A DNA stretch of 24,430 nt from JBCBTD01 sp039818825 (GCA_039818825.1 JBCBTD010000056.1:1-24430); one strand, 5' to 3'. Positions 15,951-24,430 are shown, counted from the stretch's first letter. Numbers and translations: made by a program. The notes: generated from the letters alone by a model not told the origin.

Positions 15951-16429
15951 ATGGTGCGCGCGTTGTCGAAGGACCTGCGGGTCCGGGTGGTCGAGGCGGT
16001 CGAGGCCGGGGCGAGCCGCCGGGACGCGGCGGCTCGGTTCGGGGTCAGCGTGTCGAGCGCGATCCGCTGGGTGGCGGCGTGGCGCCGCGATGGGCGGCGA
16101 TCTGAGGTCTGGGTGGATCGAGGCGCACAAGACGGCCCTTCTGGCCCGGGTGGAAGCCAAGCCCGACGTGACGCTGGCAGAGCTGCGCGAATGGCTGTGG
16201 CGCGAGAAGGGTGTGTCGGTGGTGATCAGCACGCTGTGGCGGTTCGTCGCCCGGCACCGCCTGACGCTCAAAAAAAACGGCGCATGTCGCCGAGCAGCAG
16301 CCGGGCGACCTGAGGGCCAGACGCCTCGCGTGGTTCGAGCGGCAACCTGATCTCGATCCGGAGCGGCTCGTCTTCATCGACGAGACCGGGTGCGCGGTCC
16401 GGAAGCTTGCTACCGGGAGAGCTTCGTGA
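15859..16429 (+). mobile_element. Truncated IS630-family insertion sequence
   Basis: Bounded on the left by a TA dinucleotide at 15857-15858, as expected for IS630 target sites, and containing the decayed transposase gene. The right part of the element, including the rest of the DDE domain and the right inverted repeat, is missing. Recognisable transposase homology ends at about 16390. The exact left boundary is a guess based on the TA and base composition. Confidence 0.55.
15951..16429 (+). pseudogene. IS630-family transposase, frameshifted and truncated
   Basis: Three frames together spell an IS630 transposase. Frame one (from ATG 15951) gives the helix-turn-helix part MVRALSKDLRVRVVEAVEAG, then SRRDAAARFGVSVSSAIRWV and WRRDG. 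Around 16089-16100 homology moves to another frame, GGDLRSGWIEAHKTALLARV, then TLAELREWLWREKGVSVVIS and TLWRFVARHRLTLKK. About 15-25 nt seem deleted at this junction. At an eight-A run (16270-16277) it moves again: KTAHVAEQQPGDLRARRLAW, FERQPDLDPERLVFIDETG. This carries the first catalytic Asp (FIDE). After that the homology stops and the frame ends at 16429. The later catalytic residues are absent, so it cannot encode an active transposase. The eight-A run could also be a natural slippage site of the parent element. Confidence 0.85.
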
Positions 16430-19400
16430 CTTCACGCCGCGGCCTGGCTCGGCGTTCATGTGATGGAGCGTTCGGCGGGATCGGAACCGTGTCGCCTGCG
16501 GCCATCGCGCTCGCGAGGACGGCCCGGGCAGCGTCGAGATGCGGAAATGAGGGCCCAAGCGCGAAGGCTGCGGTCCGTGGTGCCAAGAGCGCCGCGGCTT
16601 GGTCATGCGCGCCCTGGTCTAGTCGGTACTGCGCCAAGGCTGTCGCCGCCTTGAGTTCGAAGAGCCGCGCGCCTTGCGCACTCGCAACGTCGATGGCGCG
16701 ATCGAATGCTGCCTCGGCCTGTGGCTCGGCTCCGCGCCGAACCTCGATCGCGCCGAGCAACCGAAGCAGTTCGGCGTGGAAAACACGAGCGCTGAACCGC
16801 CGGGTCGCCTCTAGACCTTCGTGCGCCGAAGCCTGCGCCGTTCCTATCCGTTCGGCACGGAGCTCGCACTCGGCCCGGACGAGCGGCAGGGTGCAGCCAT
16901 AGAGGATCGCGTAGCGGCGCATGGTTTCCGGGATGCTGGCTCGCAAGAGATCAGCGCCCCTCCCTGGCTCGCCATCTTCGTTGTGGATCCAGGCCCGCAC
17001 GAGGGTCGCGGTGTGCGCGAAGACCGGGAGGCCGTAGCGCCGGCACAGCCGCTTCAGCCTCGCGACCGGACGACGTGCGCGCTCGACGTCACCCAGCAGA
17101 AAGGCGACCCAGGCGATGTCGCGTTCGATCCAGGCCTCGAACGACGGTGAAGCCGTGGCCCGACCACGATCTTCGAGATGCGTGATCTGCTCCAGCGCGA
17201 CGCCGACCTCGCCGCGGATGCAGGCGGCGGCGGCGGCACGCCCGAGGCCCTGCAGCCGTGGGCGCACATAGGGCAACGGCAGGGGTGAGGTCGCGCGCGG
17301 ACACCTCGCCGCCGCCTCGCCTCGCGCCTGCGAAGCGGCGAAGTCACCGCGATAGTAGGCAATCTGGCTCGCATGGAGGTCGACGATGCTACGGATGCCA
17401 TCGTTCCGTTCGAGGTTCGCCAGCGTCCGCAGGCGCTCGAGGACCCGGTCCGCTTCGTCCAGGTCGCCCACCAGATAGAGGTACTGCACGAGGTTGATGA
17501 GAGCGTGGCTCTCGCGACGCACGTCGCCGGCGGCGCGTGCGCGCTGCTCCAACCTCGTCAGCAGCTCCGACGCCTCGCGCGTCGGCGTGCCGCGGGAGAT
17601 CAGCACTGGCGTGATCAGCGCCTCCAGCACTTCCAGTTCCTTGGCGAGGCGCAGCTTGGTTGGCGGCAAGCGGTCCACCGCCGCGAGCGCGTGGCGATAG
17701 TGCACCGCGGCCTCGGGATGCGCGTACTCGTCGGCCGCTCGCGCACCCGCCCGGCACCAGTAGAAGAGCGCGTCTTCGGGCGCATCGGCGGCGTCGAAAT
17801 GCTGGGCGAGGCTCTCCGGCGCCATCGCCGCGGCAGCCGGTCGTCGGCGGACAATGGCCGCCGCGACGTCGGCGTGCATCGCGCGGCGCCTCGACTTCGC
17901 CAAGGTGTTGTAGAGGGCGTCGCGAAGCAGCGCGTGCTTGAACACGACGGTCCCTTCGCTGGCGCGACGGAGTAGTCCCGTCTCCGTCAGCTTGTCCAGC
18001 GCCGGCAGCAGGGCCTGCTCACTCGAGCCCGAGGCCTCGGCGAGGACGTCGCACGCGACCTCACGACCGATGACGGACGCCAGTTCGGCGAGCTCACGCG
18101 CCGGCCCGGCGGCATCGGCACGTGTGCAGAGCACACCTTCGAGGCTCACCGGGATCGCCAACGGATCGCTGGGCCGCCGTGCTCCGTCGAGCGACGTTGC
18201 GAGCACACGCGTCAATTCCTCGGCGAAGAGTGGCACCCCTTCAGCCCGCGCCACGACCTCGTCGCAGACCGCAGCATCGAGCGGCGCCGCGACGATCTCG
18301 TCCATCAGACGCCGGATGAGCTCGTCGGCAAGTGGGTCGAGCCGCATCGTCTGGGCGCCGCGCGGCGGCGGCGCGGTGCCGATGCTCGGGCGCGACGTGA
18401 CGACCACCAACATGCGCCGCCTGCCGGTCATCGTGTCCAGCCACGTCAGCAGGTCCGCGGTCGTCGGATCGAGCCAATGCGCATCCTCGACGACGAGCAG
18501 GAGCGGCGTCGCGATGCTGACGCTCTCCAGCAACTGCACGGTGTCGCGCAGCGTCGCGTTGTAGCCGGCGAACGTCTTGGCGCCCTCGCGCGCAGCGACA
18601 CCCGGCGCCCCGTGCAATTCGGCCAACCGCCTCACGGTCCGGGTCGCCTCGACGCCGAACGACCGCAGCCAATCCGCCAGCTTGGTCGCCCATGCTTCGG
18701 CGTCATCGCTCGGCAGGACACCGGCGGCGCGAGAGAAGGCATGGAGAATGGGTCGGAGCGGCGACGCCGTCCCGTCGGGTGATGCCTGACCTAGGAGCCG
18801 AACGACATCGCCGCCAATCGCCTCACCCAGCTCGTGGACCAGTCGCGACTTGCCGATCCCGGCTTCGCCGGAAACGTAGACGATGCCGCCCATGCCCACG
18901 ACCGCGGCTTCCCACAAGGATCTCAGTCGAGCGAGCTCGCGCTCTCGACCAACCATGGCAGGCGCCGAGGAGGCGGCTCTCGCCTCGAATCGTGACCGGT
19001 TCGGCGCGGTCGCGAGAAGCTGGTGGACGGCGGTCTTCGCGCTCGCCGCGAGCTCGGGTCGAGGTTCACGGAGACAGGCATCGCGGGTCACGTCGGCCGT
19101 GGCCTCGTCCTCGAGGACCGTCCCCGGCGCCGCGAGCATCGCGAGCCTTTCCGCTCGGCTGATCGGCTCACCAGCAAAGGTGCGCTCGGGACCGGACGCG
19201 TCGACGTACACGCGCCCGGTGGCCAGGCCGACGGTCGCGGTGATGTGGCTCGCGCCGGCGAGCTGCAAAGCGACCTCGCCCGCTCGCACCGCGTCGCGCT
19301 CGGTGGCATCGGGCCACCCGAACGCGGCGACGATGCCGTCGACCTGACTGCGTACGATCCAGCCGCCGGCGGACTGGAGCGCGGCCGTCGCCGCGACGAT

Positions 19401-19841
19401 GCGGGGCCTTGCCCAACCTACCAGCTCCTCCGGGTCGTCGGGCGCCGTCTCGCCGGCGAAGCGGACGGCGGCGACGGTGACGAGTGGCCGGGCCGAGCGA
19501 AGTCGTGTCGGCTCGGCGGACGCGACGGTGGACGCGACCGTCCCCACGAACCGGACGCCGCCGCCGTAGACCGTTCGGATCATCCGCCGCTTCGGGTCGT
19601 CGCCGATCGCTTTGCGGAGCTCGCTCAGGCGGCTGTAGAGTGCCGCGTCCGAGACGATGCGGCCGCCCCAAACCTGATCGATGAGTTCATCTCTCGTCAC
19701 CGTCCGGTGGCGATTGGCGATGAGAAAGAGCAGCAAGTCGACGAGCAGCGGCTGCAGGCGGACGTCGTTCTCGCCGCGTCTCAGGCGACGTGACGCGACG
19801 TCGAACGTGCACGTCCCGAACCTGACTACCTCGACGACCAT
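16410..19841 (-). CDS. Large multidomain regulator: winged helix, cyclase-like domain, AAA ATPase, TPR-like tail
   Basis: Predicted cytoplasmic signal-responsive transcriptional regulator of 1143 residues. Residues 5-100 form an OmpR/CadC-type winged helix (DELIDQVWGGRIVSDAALYS, RTVYGGGVRFVG). Residues 118-280 resemble a class III adenylate/guanylate cyclase domain but look degenerate: the first metal-site region reads VAAVRFAGET, without the usual Asp, while DGIVAAFG keeps the second. Residues 296-490 are a STAND-like AAA ATPase with Walker A GEAGIGKS (325-332) and Walker B LLLVVEDAHWLD (447-454). The remaining 600 or so residues are helical and Ala/Arg-rich, consistent with TPR repeats. The start at 19841 (MVVEVVRFGTCTF) fits the winged-helix edge; the frame is open to 19892. 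It is divergent from the large beta-helix gene, a plausible target. Its 3' end abuts the IS630 remnant, so the last 15 or so residues may not be native. Confidence 0.88.
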   Translation of the reverse strand: MVVEVVRFGTCTFDVASRRLRRGENDVRLQPLLVDLLLFLIANRHRTVTRDELIDQVWGGRIVSDAALYSRLSELRKAIGDDPKRRMIRTVYGGGVRFVGTVASTVASAEPTRLRSARPLVTVAAVRFAGETAPDDPEELVGWARPRIVAATAALQSAGGWIVRSQVDGIVAAFGWPDATERDAVRAGEVALQLAGASHITATVGLATGRVYVDASGPERTFAGEPISRAERLAMLAAPGTVLEDEATADVTRDACLREPRPELAASAKTAVHQLLATAPNRSRFEARAASSAPAMVGRERELARLRSLWEAAVVGMGGIVYVSGEAGIGKSRLVHELGEAIGGDVVRLLGQASPDGTASPLRPILHAFSRAAGVLPSDDAEAWATKLADWLRSFGVEATRTVRRLAELHGAPGVAAREGAKTFAGYNATLRDTVQLLESVSIATPLLLVVEDAHWLDPTTADLLTWLDTMTGRRRMLVVVTSRPSIGTAPPPRGAQTMRLDPLADELIRRLMDEIVAAPLDAAVCDEVVARAEGVPLFAEELTRVLATSLDGARRPSDPLAIPVSLEGVLCTRADAAGPARELAELASVIGREVACDVLAEASGSSEQALLPALDKLTETGLLRRASEGTVVFKHALLRDALYNTLAKSRRRAMHADVAAAIVRRRPAAAAMAPESLAQHFDAADAPEDALFYWCRAGARAADEYAHPEAAVHYRHALAAVDRLPPTKLRLAKELEVLEALITPVLISRGTPTREASELLTRLEQRARAAGDVRRESHALINLVQYLYLVGDLDEADRVLERLRTLANLERNDGIRSIVDLHASQIAYYRGDFAASQARGEAAARCPRATSPLPLPYVRPRLQGLGRAAAAACIRGEVGVALEQITHLEDRGRATASPSFEAWIERDIAWVAFLLGDVERARRPVARLKRLCRRYGLPVFAHTATLVRAWIHNEDGEPGRGADLLRASIPETMRRYAILYGCTLPLVRAECELRAERIGTAQASAHEGLEATRRFSARVFHAELLRLLGAIEVRRGAEPQAEAAFDRAIDVASAQGARLFELKAATALAQYRLDQGAHDQAAALLAPRTAAFALGPSFPHLDAARAVLASAMAAGDTVPIPPNAPSHERRARPRREVTKLSR

Positions 19842-20446
19842 CGTCGTGTGGAAACCGTTGCTGCCAGCAGGAGGCAACCATGCCCTCGCCACTATCGCCA
19901 GAGCATAGCACGAAGCCGCGCTGGCAACACCGACCGCGAAGGTTTCGGCGAAGGTTTCCGCATCACGAATGGTCTACGCTCACGTTCCGGAGTGGTCGAG
20001 TTGGAGCGGGAGTCTCGACGTGGTCGATCATGTGCTCGGATAGCGCGTGCGGCGGCACGTCAAGGACCATCGCGGAGGGCTCCTCCGGCGGGTCGGTGTC
20101 GGATCGCGCTGGTCGACGGTCGCGGCCGGTCGGTGACGTGCGCGTTGGCTCCTGCCGACCGCGAGACGCGAGGTTGGGACGTGGCAAACCTTCGCACGAG
20201 CCTGTCGTGCCCGCGTGCGCCCCTCGGCCTCGCATCGCGATCCGGTTGGCGTCGTCGCCGACCGGCCGGCTCGTGCGGCCAGGCACTCACGCCAGACGCG
20301 CAAGTCGAGGGGTGAAATACACGTGTTTCTCCCGAAGTCGAAACCCGCAGAATGCGCTAGGCTGGATGTAACTCGAAGCAAAAGCCGGCGTGTGACGGGC
20401 GACGTGCACCCTTGTCAGCGCCATTCATTGTTGGGGAGACGCAGAC
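19842..20446. promoter_or_regulatory. Long divergent intergenic region between regulator and beta-helix gene
   Basis: About 605 bases lie between two divergent gene starts. Open frames exist on both strands, but their products are Arg/Pro-rich and unlike any family, so I treat the stretch as non-coding. It must hold both promoters. The last 120 bases before the beta-helix gene are less GC-rich than the rest. A 12-bp tandem repeat sits near the regulator side (19936-19959). I cannot place -35 and -10 boxes with confidence. Confidence 0.5.
19936..19959. repeat. Two tandem 12-bp direct repeats in the divergent promoter region
   Basis: GCGAAGGTTTCG (19936-19947) is followed at once by GCGAAGGTTTCC (19948-19959), eleven of twelve bases identical. 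OmpR-type winged-helix proteins often bind tandem half-sites spaced one helical turn apart, so this could be an operator for the adjacent regulator. That link is inference; the repeat itself is plain in the sequence. Confidence 0.45.
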
Positions 20447-23400
20447 ATGGCCACGTTCACGGTCACCAATCTCGACGACAGCGGCACAGGCTCGCTCCGG
20501 GACGCCATCGAGCAAGCCAACAACAACGGTAATCAGGACGTCGACGAGATCGTCTTCACGGTCGCAGGCACGATTCGCCTCCAGAGCACGCTCGTCATCA
20601 CCGAAGCGCTCACCATCGATGGCGACAACGACGACGACGGCATCGCGGACATTACGATCACCGGCGACGTGCTGGACGACGACGAGACCGATGCGGCGGG
20701 CATCACCGACCTCGCGCGGACGGCGTCGAGCGAGCTCGACGACAACGTGCGGCTCTTCAACATCACCGAGGCGGCGGCAACCACCGAGCTGCGGGGTCTC
20801 ACCCTCACCGGCGGGCGGACCACGGACGACGAGGCGCCCAACACCAACACCTATAGCGGCGGTGCGGTGCGTTCACTCGCCGACCTCACGATCACCGATG
20901 GCACGGTCGCCGGCAACAGCACCGCCGGCAACCTTGCCGCAGGCGGCGGCGTCTTCGGCTACGGCTCGGTGACGATCACGGACAGCACGGTGAGCGGCAA
21001 CGGCACCAGTGGCCGGGACGGCGCCGGCGGCGGTGTCTTCGGCGACAGCTCGGTGATGATCACCAACACTACGGTGAGCGGCAACAGCACCACGGGAAGC
21101 GGTGCACGCGGTGGCGGCGTGCTCAGCATCGGCGCGCTGACGATCACCAACAGCACCATCACCGGCAACGGCACCGCAGGCGACAGCGCAAGCGGCGGCG
21201 GCATCTTCGCCGTCGGTGTGACGATGCTCGAGAACAGCACGGTGAGTGGCAATAGTGTCGCGGGCCCGGCTGCCAACGGCGGCGGGGTTTTCGGTACGTT
21301 GACCGCAGAGCTGAGGCTCGAGAACAGCATCGTCCTCGGCAATGTCGCCAACGCGAACGGCATCGGCAACGACGATGAGTTCGCGGGCGTGGGCACGGCC
21401 AACCCCATCGCCAACGGGCAGAACATCGTCGGCGCCAGCACGACGGTGTTCGACCCCGTAGCTGCGGGGGTCGACGCCAACGTCTTCAACGCGGACCCGA
21501 GGCTCGTCTTCGCCGCGACCACGGAGACCCTGGCCGACGTTGACGCCGACGGCGTGCCGGAGGCCCCGACGGGCGTCTTCGGCGGCGAGCTCGACGACAA
21601 TGGCGGGCCGGTGGAGACCATCGCGCTCCTCGACGACGCCAACAACCCGGCGCTCGATGTGGGCGACGACGGGCTCGCGCCTGCGACCGACGCCCGCGGT
21701 GAGCAGCGGCCGGTCGATCTTGCCGGCATCGGCAACGCGGGCACCAACACGACGGACCTCGGCGCCTTCGAGCAGCAGCAGGCGCAGAGCTTCGTCGTCA
21801 CCACCGACCTCGACGTCATCGACGACACCGACGGTGAGACGAGCCTCAGAGAGGCGCTCGCGCTCGCCAACGCCGATCCGACCACGGCCGACACGATCAC
21901 GTTCGTCGCTGGGCTCGCCGGCAGCACGATCCTGCTGACGGCAGGTCAGCTCGACATCACGAGCAATCTGACGATCGACGGCGATCTCGACGACGACGGG
22001 GGCCCCGACGTGACCGTCGACGCCCAAGGTCAGAGCCGGGTGTTCCAGGTGGCCGGCGGCACGTCGACGATCCACGGGCTGGTCATCACCGGCGGCGATG
22101 CCGGAACGGGGAACGGCGGCGGCATCAACATCCTCGACGATGCCCACCTGACGCTGACCAACGCGGTGGTGTCGGGCAACGAGGCGGGCGATGGCGGTGG
22201 TCTCCGGGTGGGTACGGACGCGAGCCTGTCGGTCAGCAACGCCACCATCTCGGACAACACCGCCAACCTTGGCGGCGCGATGTACAATCGTGAAACCGTC
22301 ACCCTGACCAACACCACCCTGTCGGGCAACTACGCCGGCGTTGGCGGCGCGGTCTTCGAGAACGCCGGCGGTGTCACCACCCTGACCAACACCACCGTGT
22401 CGGGTAACGCCGCTTCCATTGGTGGTGGGTTTTACAGTTTCTCCGGCGCCGGGATCGTCGAGCTCACCAACAGCATCGTCACCGGCAACGAGGCGGCGGG
22501 CGTCGCCGACGACGTGTCCGGGGTCGGCGCGGTCACCTACGCCGGCGGCAACATCGTCGGCAGCGCGCTCGGCACGGGCGGAGCCACACCTACCGACGCG
22601 GGCCTTACCGCCGCCGACATCTTCGCCGACACGTTCGACAACGACGGCGTGTTGGCTGGCGTGCTCGCCAACAATGGCGGGGTGCTCGAGACCATTGCGC
22701 TTCTGCCGGACGGTGCGGCGGTCGACGTCGGCACCGATGCGCTCGCCGTCGATCCGGCAGGGCCCGTACCGCTCGTCACCGATGCCCGCGGCGCGCCGCG
22801 CTTGGTCGACCAGGCGGGTGTCGGCAACGAGGGCAGCGATATCGTCGACCTCGGCGCCGTCGAGCAGCAGGCGCCCATCGTCGTCGACACGCTGGTCGAC
22901 GAGAATGACGGCATCGATGTCGGCGGCATCTCGCTGCGCGACGCGCTGGCGGCGATCGGCCCTGGCGGCGTCATCACCTTCGATCCCAGCCTGGTCGGCG
23001 GCAGCACGGTCGGCGTCGACGACGGCGTCATCAGGCTCACCAGACGTGATCTGGTCGTCGACACCAGTGTCTCGATCGTGGGCCTCGGCGCCGACCTCTT
23101 GTCTGTCGACGCCGAGGGCCGTCCGGGCGGCATCTTCACCATCGAAGACGACGACGACTCCGTCGCGCAGGCCGTCACGATCAGTGGGTTGACGATCACC
23201 GGTGGCAGGTCGGATGCGGCCGGTGGTATCTCGAACAGCGAGAACCTGACGATCACCGCGAGCGTCATAAGCGGGAACGCTGCCAGCTTTGGCGGTGGTA
23301 TCCTCTCGAATGGTGCGCTGACGATCGTCGACAGCACCGTCACCGGCAATTCGGCGAGCCAGTCCGGTGGTGGCGTCGTCGTTATCGGACTTAGCGCGAC

Positions 23401-24430
23401 GGCCATCATCAGCAACTCGACCGTGTACGGCAACGACGCAGTGACCGGCGGTGGCATTCTCGCTGCCGGCGCCGACGTTCTCATTCGCAACAGCACCATC
23501 AGCGGCAACGACGGCGGCGGGATCGTCAGCGCCGACCTGGCTGGGGTCCGCACCGAGATCGTGTCGAGCATCGTCGCCGGCAACACGGGCGACCAGGACG
23601 TCGTGCTGGACGTCAACGGCGATGGCACGAACTCCTTCGTCAGCGGCGGGAACAACGTCATCGGCAACGGCGACGGCGCGGCCGGGGCCTTCGTTGACGG
23701 TGTCGGCGGCGATCAGGTCGGAACGGCCGCGAGCCCGATCGATCCGTTGCTCGGCCCGCTGCAGAACAACGGTGGGCCAACCCCGACCCTGGCGCTGCTG
23801 TCTGGGAGCCCGGCCATCAACGCGGGCAGCAACCCAGGAAACCTGGCCACCGACCAGCGCGGCGCCGGCTTCGACCGCGTGGTCGACGGTGAAGCCGACA
23901 TCGGTGCCTTCGAGGCCGAGGCGACGATCGAGCCGGCGACGATCACGGTCGTCAAGGAGGTCCCGGTCGGGGATCCGGCAACGGTGTTCGGGTTCTTCCT
24001 GAACAGCAGCGAGGGCACGACGGGCTTCCAGCTCGACGGCGGTGGCGACGACACCCCGCCGAGCGAACGGGTCTTCACGATCGATCCCCTGGCCTTCGGC
24101 ATCTACAGCGTCACCGAGACCCTGGCCGCGACGTTCGACAGTGCTTTCGTCGTCACCGACGCCGACACCGGCACCATCATCGCCACCGGCAGCGACACGT
24201 CAGGCGACGGCTTCCTGACCACCGACAGCTTCACCGTCGGCGCCGGCGACGACATCGTCGTCACCTTCACCAACGAGGCCGAACCTCAGCTGCGCCTCGG
24301 CGACGTGGTCTTCAGCGACGCCCCCGACCGGTCCTCGCCCGCTGAGCTGAATGGCGCCAATTTCGACGTCGGCGAGACCATCTACGCGTTCCTGGGCGAG
24401 GCCGATCCGGGCATCGTCCGGGTCGAGTTC
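20447..24430 (+). CDS. Giant CSLREA/beta-helix surface protein, 5' part, three tandem units
   Basis: Predicted secreted or surface repeat protein, open from ATG 20447 to the window end (1328 codons, no stop). GGGGAG lies eight bases upstream of the start. Three large units follow one another: 1-448, 449-808 and 809-1158. Each starts with a CSLREA-like motif (GTGSLRDAIEQAN, ETSLREALALAN, GISLRDALAAIG). Each continues with a right-handed beta-helix of NSTVSGN/NSTITGN and GGGVFG repeats, and closes with a choice-of-anchor segment (DARGEQR...DLGAFEQQ, DARGAPR...DLGAVEQQ, TDQRGAGFDR...DIGAFEAE). Residues 1160-1277 look like a prealbumin-like/SpaA-type domain (TITVVKEV, FGIYSVTETL, VVTFTNE). From about 1282 another domain begins (LNGANFDVGETIYAFLG). 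No signal peptide is seen, so export may use a C-terminal type I signal beyond the window. Calcium binding, adhesion or polysaccharide interaction are possible roles, none shown. Confidence 0.88.
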   Translation, partial: MATFTVTNLDDSGTGSLRDAIEQANNNGNQDVDEIVFTVAGTIRLQSTLVITEALTIDGDNDDDGIADITITGDVLDDDETDAAGITDLARTASSELDDNVRLFNITEAAATTELRGLTLTGGRTTDDEAPNTNTYSGGAVRSLADLTITDGTVAGNSTAGNLAAGGGVFGYGSVTITDSTVSGNGTSGRDGAGGGVFGDSSVMITNTTVSGNSTTGSGARGGGVLSIGALTITNSTITGNGTAGDSASGGGIFAVGVTMLENSTVSGNSVAGPAANGGGVFGTLTAELRLENSIVLGNVANANGIGNDDEFAGVGTANPIANGQNIVGASTTVFDPVAAGVDANVFNADPRLVFAATTETLADVDADGVPEAPTGVFGGELDDNGGPVETIALLDDANNPALDVGDDGLAPATDARGEQRPVDLAGIGNAGTNTTDLGAFEQQQAQSFVVTTDLDVIDDTDGETSLREALALANADPTTADTITFVAGLAGSTILLTAGQLDITSNLTIDGDLDDDGGPDVTVDAQGQSRVFQVAGGTSTIHGLVITGGDAGTGNGGGINILDDAHLTLTNAVVSGNEAGDGGGLRVGTDASLSVSNATISDNTANLGGAMYNRETVTLTNTTLSGNYAGVGGAVFENAGGVTTLTNTTVSGNAASIGGGFYSFSGAGIVELTNSIVTGNEAAGVADDVSGVGAVTYAGGNIVGSALGTGGATPTDAGLTAADIFADTFDNDGVLAGVLANNGGVLETIALLPDGAAVDVGTDALAVDPAGPVPLVTDARGAPRLVDQAGVGNEGSDIVDLGAVEQQAPIVVDTLVDENDGIDVGGISLRDALAAIGPGGVITFDPSLVGGSTVGVDDGVIRLTRRDLVVDTSVSIVGLGADLLSVDAEGRPGGIFTIEDDDDSVAQAVTISGLTITGGRSDAAGGISNSENLTITASVISGNAASFGGGILSNGALTIVDSTVTGNSASQSGGGVVVIGLSATAIISNSTVYGNDAVTGGGILAAGADVLIRNSTISGNDGGGIVSADLAGVRTEIVSSIVAGNTGDQDVVLDVNGDGTNSFVSGGNNVIGNGDGAAGAFVDGVGGDQVGTAASPIDPLLGPLQNNGGPTPTLALLSGSPAINAGSNPGNLATDQRGAGFDRVVDGEADIGAFEAEATIEPATITVVKEVPVGDPATVFGFFLNSSEGTTGFQLDGGGDDTPPSERVFTIDPLAFGIYSVTETLAATFDSAFVVTDADTGTIIATGSDTSGDGFLTTDSFTVGAGDDIVVTFTNEAEPQLRLGDVVFSDAPDRSSPAELNGANFDVGETIYAFLGEADPGIVRVEF

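Noticed and set aside
19880..20381. Open frames on both strands in the divergent intergenic region
   Set aside because: Products are low-complexity Arg/Pro/Ser-rich with no family resemblance and poor start contexts.
20880..21320. Possible CRISPR-like or satellite repeats
   Set aside because: The recurring AACAGCAC/GGCGGCGG blocks are degenerate, follow the reading frame and encode NSTxxGN/GGG beta-helix rungs; there are no constant repeats with unique spacers.
20873..22147. Minus-strand open frame inside the giant beta-helix gene
   Set aside because: It mirrors the repeats of the plus-strand gene and has no independent domain or start signal.

Overview
The window is GC-rich (codon third positions are mostly G or C) and bacterial. 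The protein families point to an environmental alphaproteobacterium: a molybdenum formate dehydrogenase with FdhD, an HAE1-type RND pump, LysE and EamA exporters, an IS630 remnant, and CSLREA/beta-helix surface proteins without signal peptides. This placement is inferred from family content; there is no rRNA or marker gene here. I found no tRNA, rRNA, CRISPR array or phage module.

Layout. 1-2454 (+): the 3' part of a formate dehydrogenase alpha subunit gene, overlapped for 44 nt by fdhD. 2748-5102 (-): a 784-residue beta-helix protein ending in two DUF4114 domains. 5318-7874: a sulfotransferase (+), a small lipoprotein (-), a DsbA-fold 2-hydroxychromene-2-carboxylate isomerase-like protein (+), and a DUF4336 protein (-) whose C-terminus looks lost. 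7929-8978 (+): an EamA exporter. 9358-12477 (+): an RND permease, with its likely adaptor (12505-13698, -) convergent to it. 13862-15659 (-): an alpha/beta-hydrolase-like protein that seems to lack its nucleophile, and a LysE-type exporter. About 15859-16429 (+): a decayed IS630 fragment abutting the 3' end of a very large regulator (16410-19841, -) with winged-helix, degenerate cyclase, AAA ATPase and TPR-like regions. 20447 to the window end (+): an open-ended gene of at least 1328 codons built from three tandem CSLREA/beta-helix/choice-of-anchor units, then a prealbumin-like domain and the start of another domain.

How the parts may work together. The formate pair is standard: FdhD delivers sulfur to the molybdenum cofactor of the dehydrogenase. 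The permease and adaptor would form a tripartite efflux pump with an outer-membrane channel encoded elsewhere. The most unusual content is the pair of related beta-helix proteins about 15 kb apart, one of them divergent from a large STAND/LuxR-like regulator across about 600 bp of intergenic DNA. That arrangement suggests a regulated surface or secreted repeat-protein system, but neither the regulatory link nor the secretion route is shown by the sequence.

Several genes show decay or loss of key residues: the IS630 transposase, the DUF4336 gene, the hydrolase, and the first metal site of the cyclase-like domain. This part of the chromosome appears to be accessory and rearranging.
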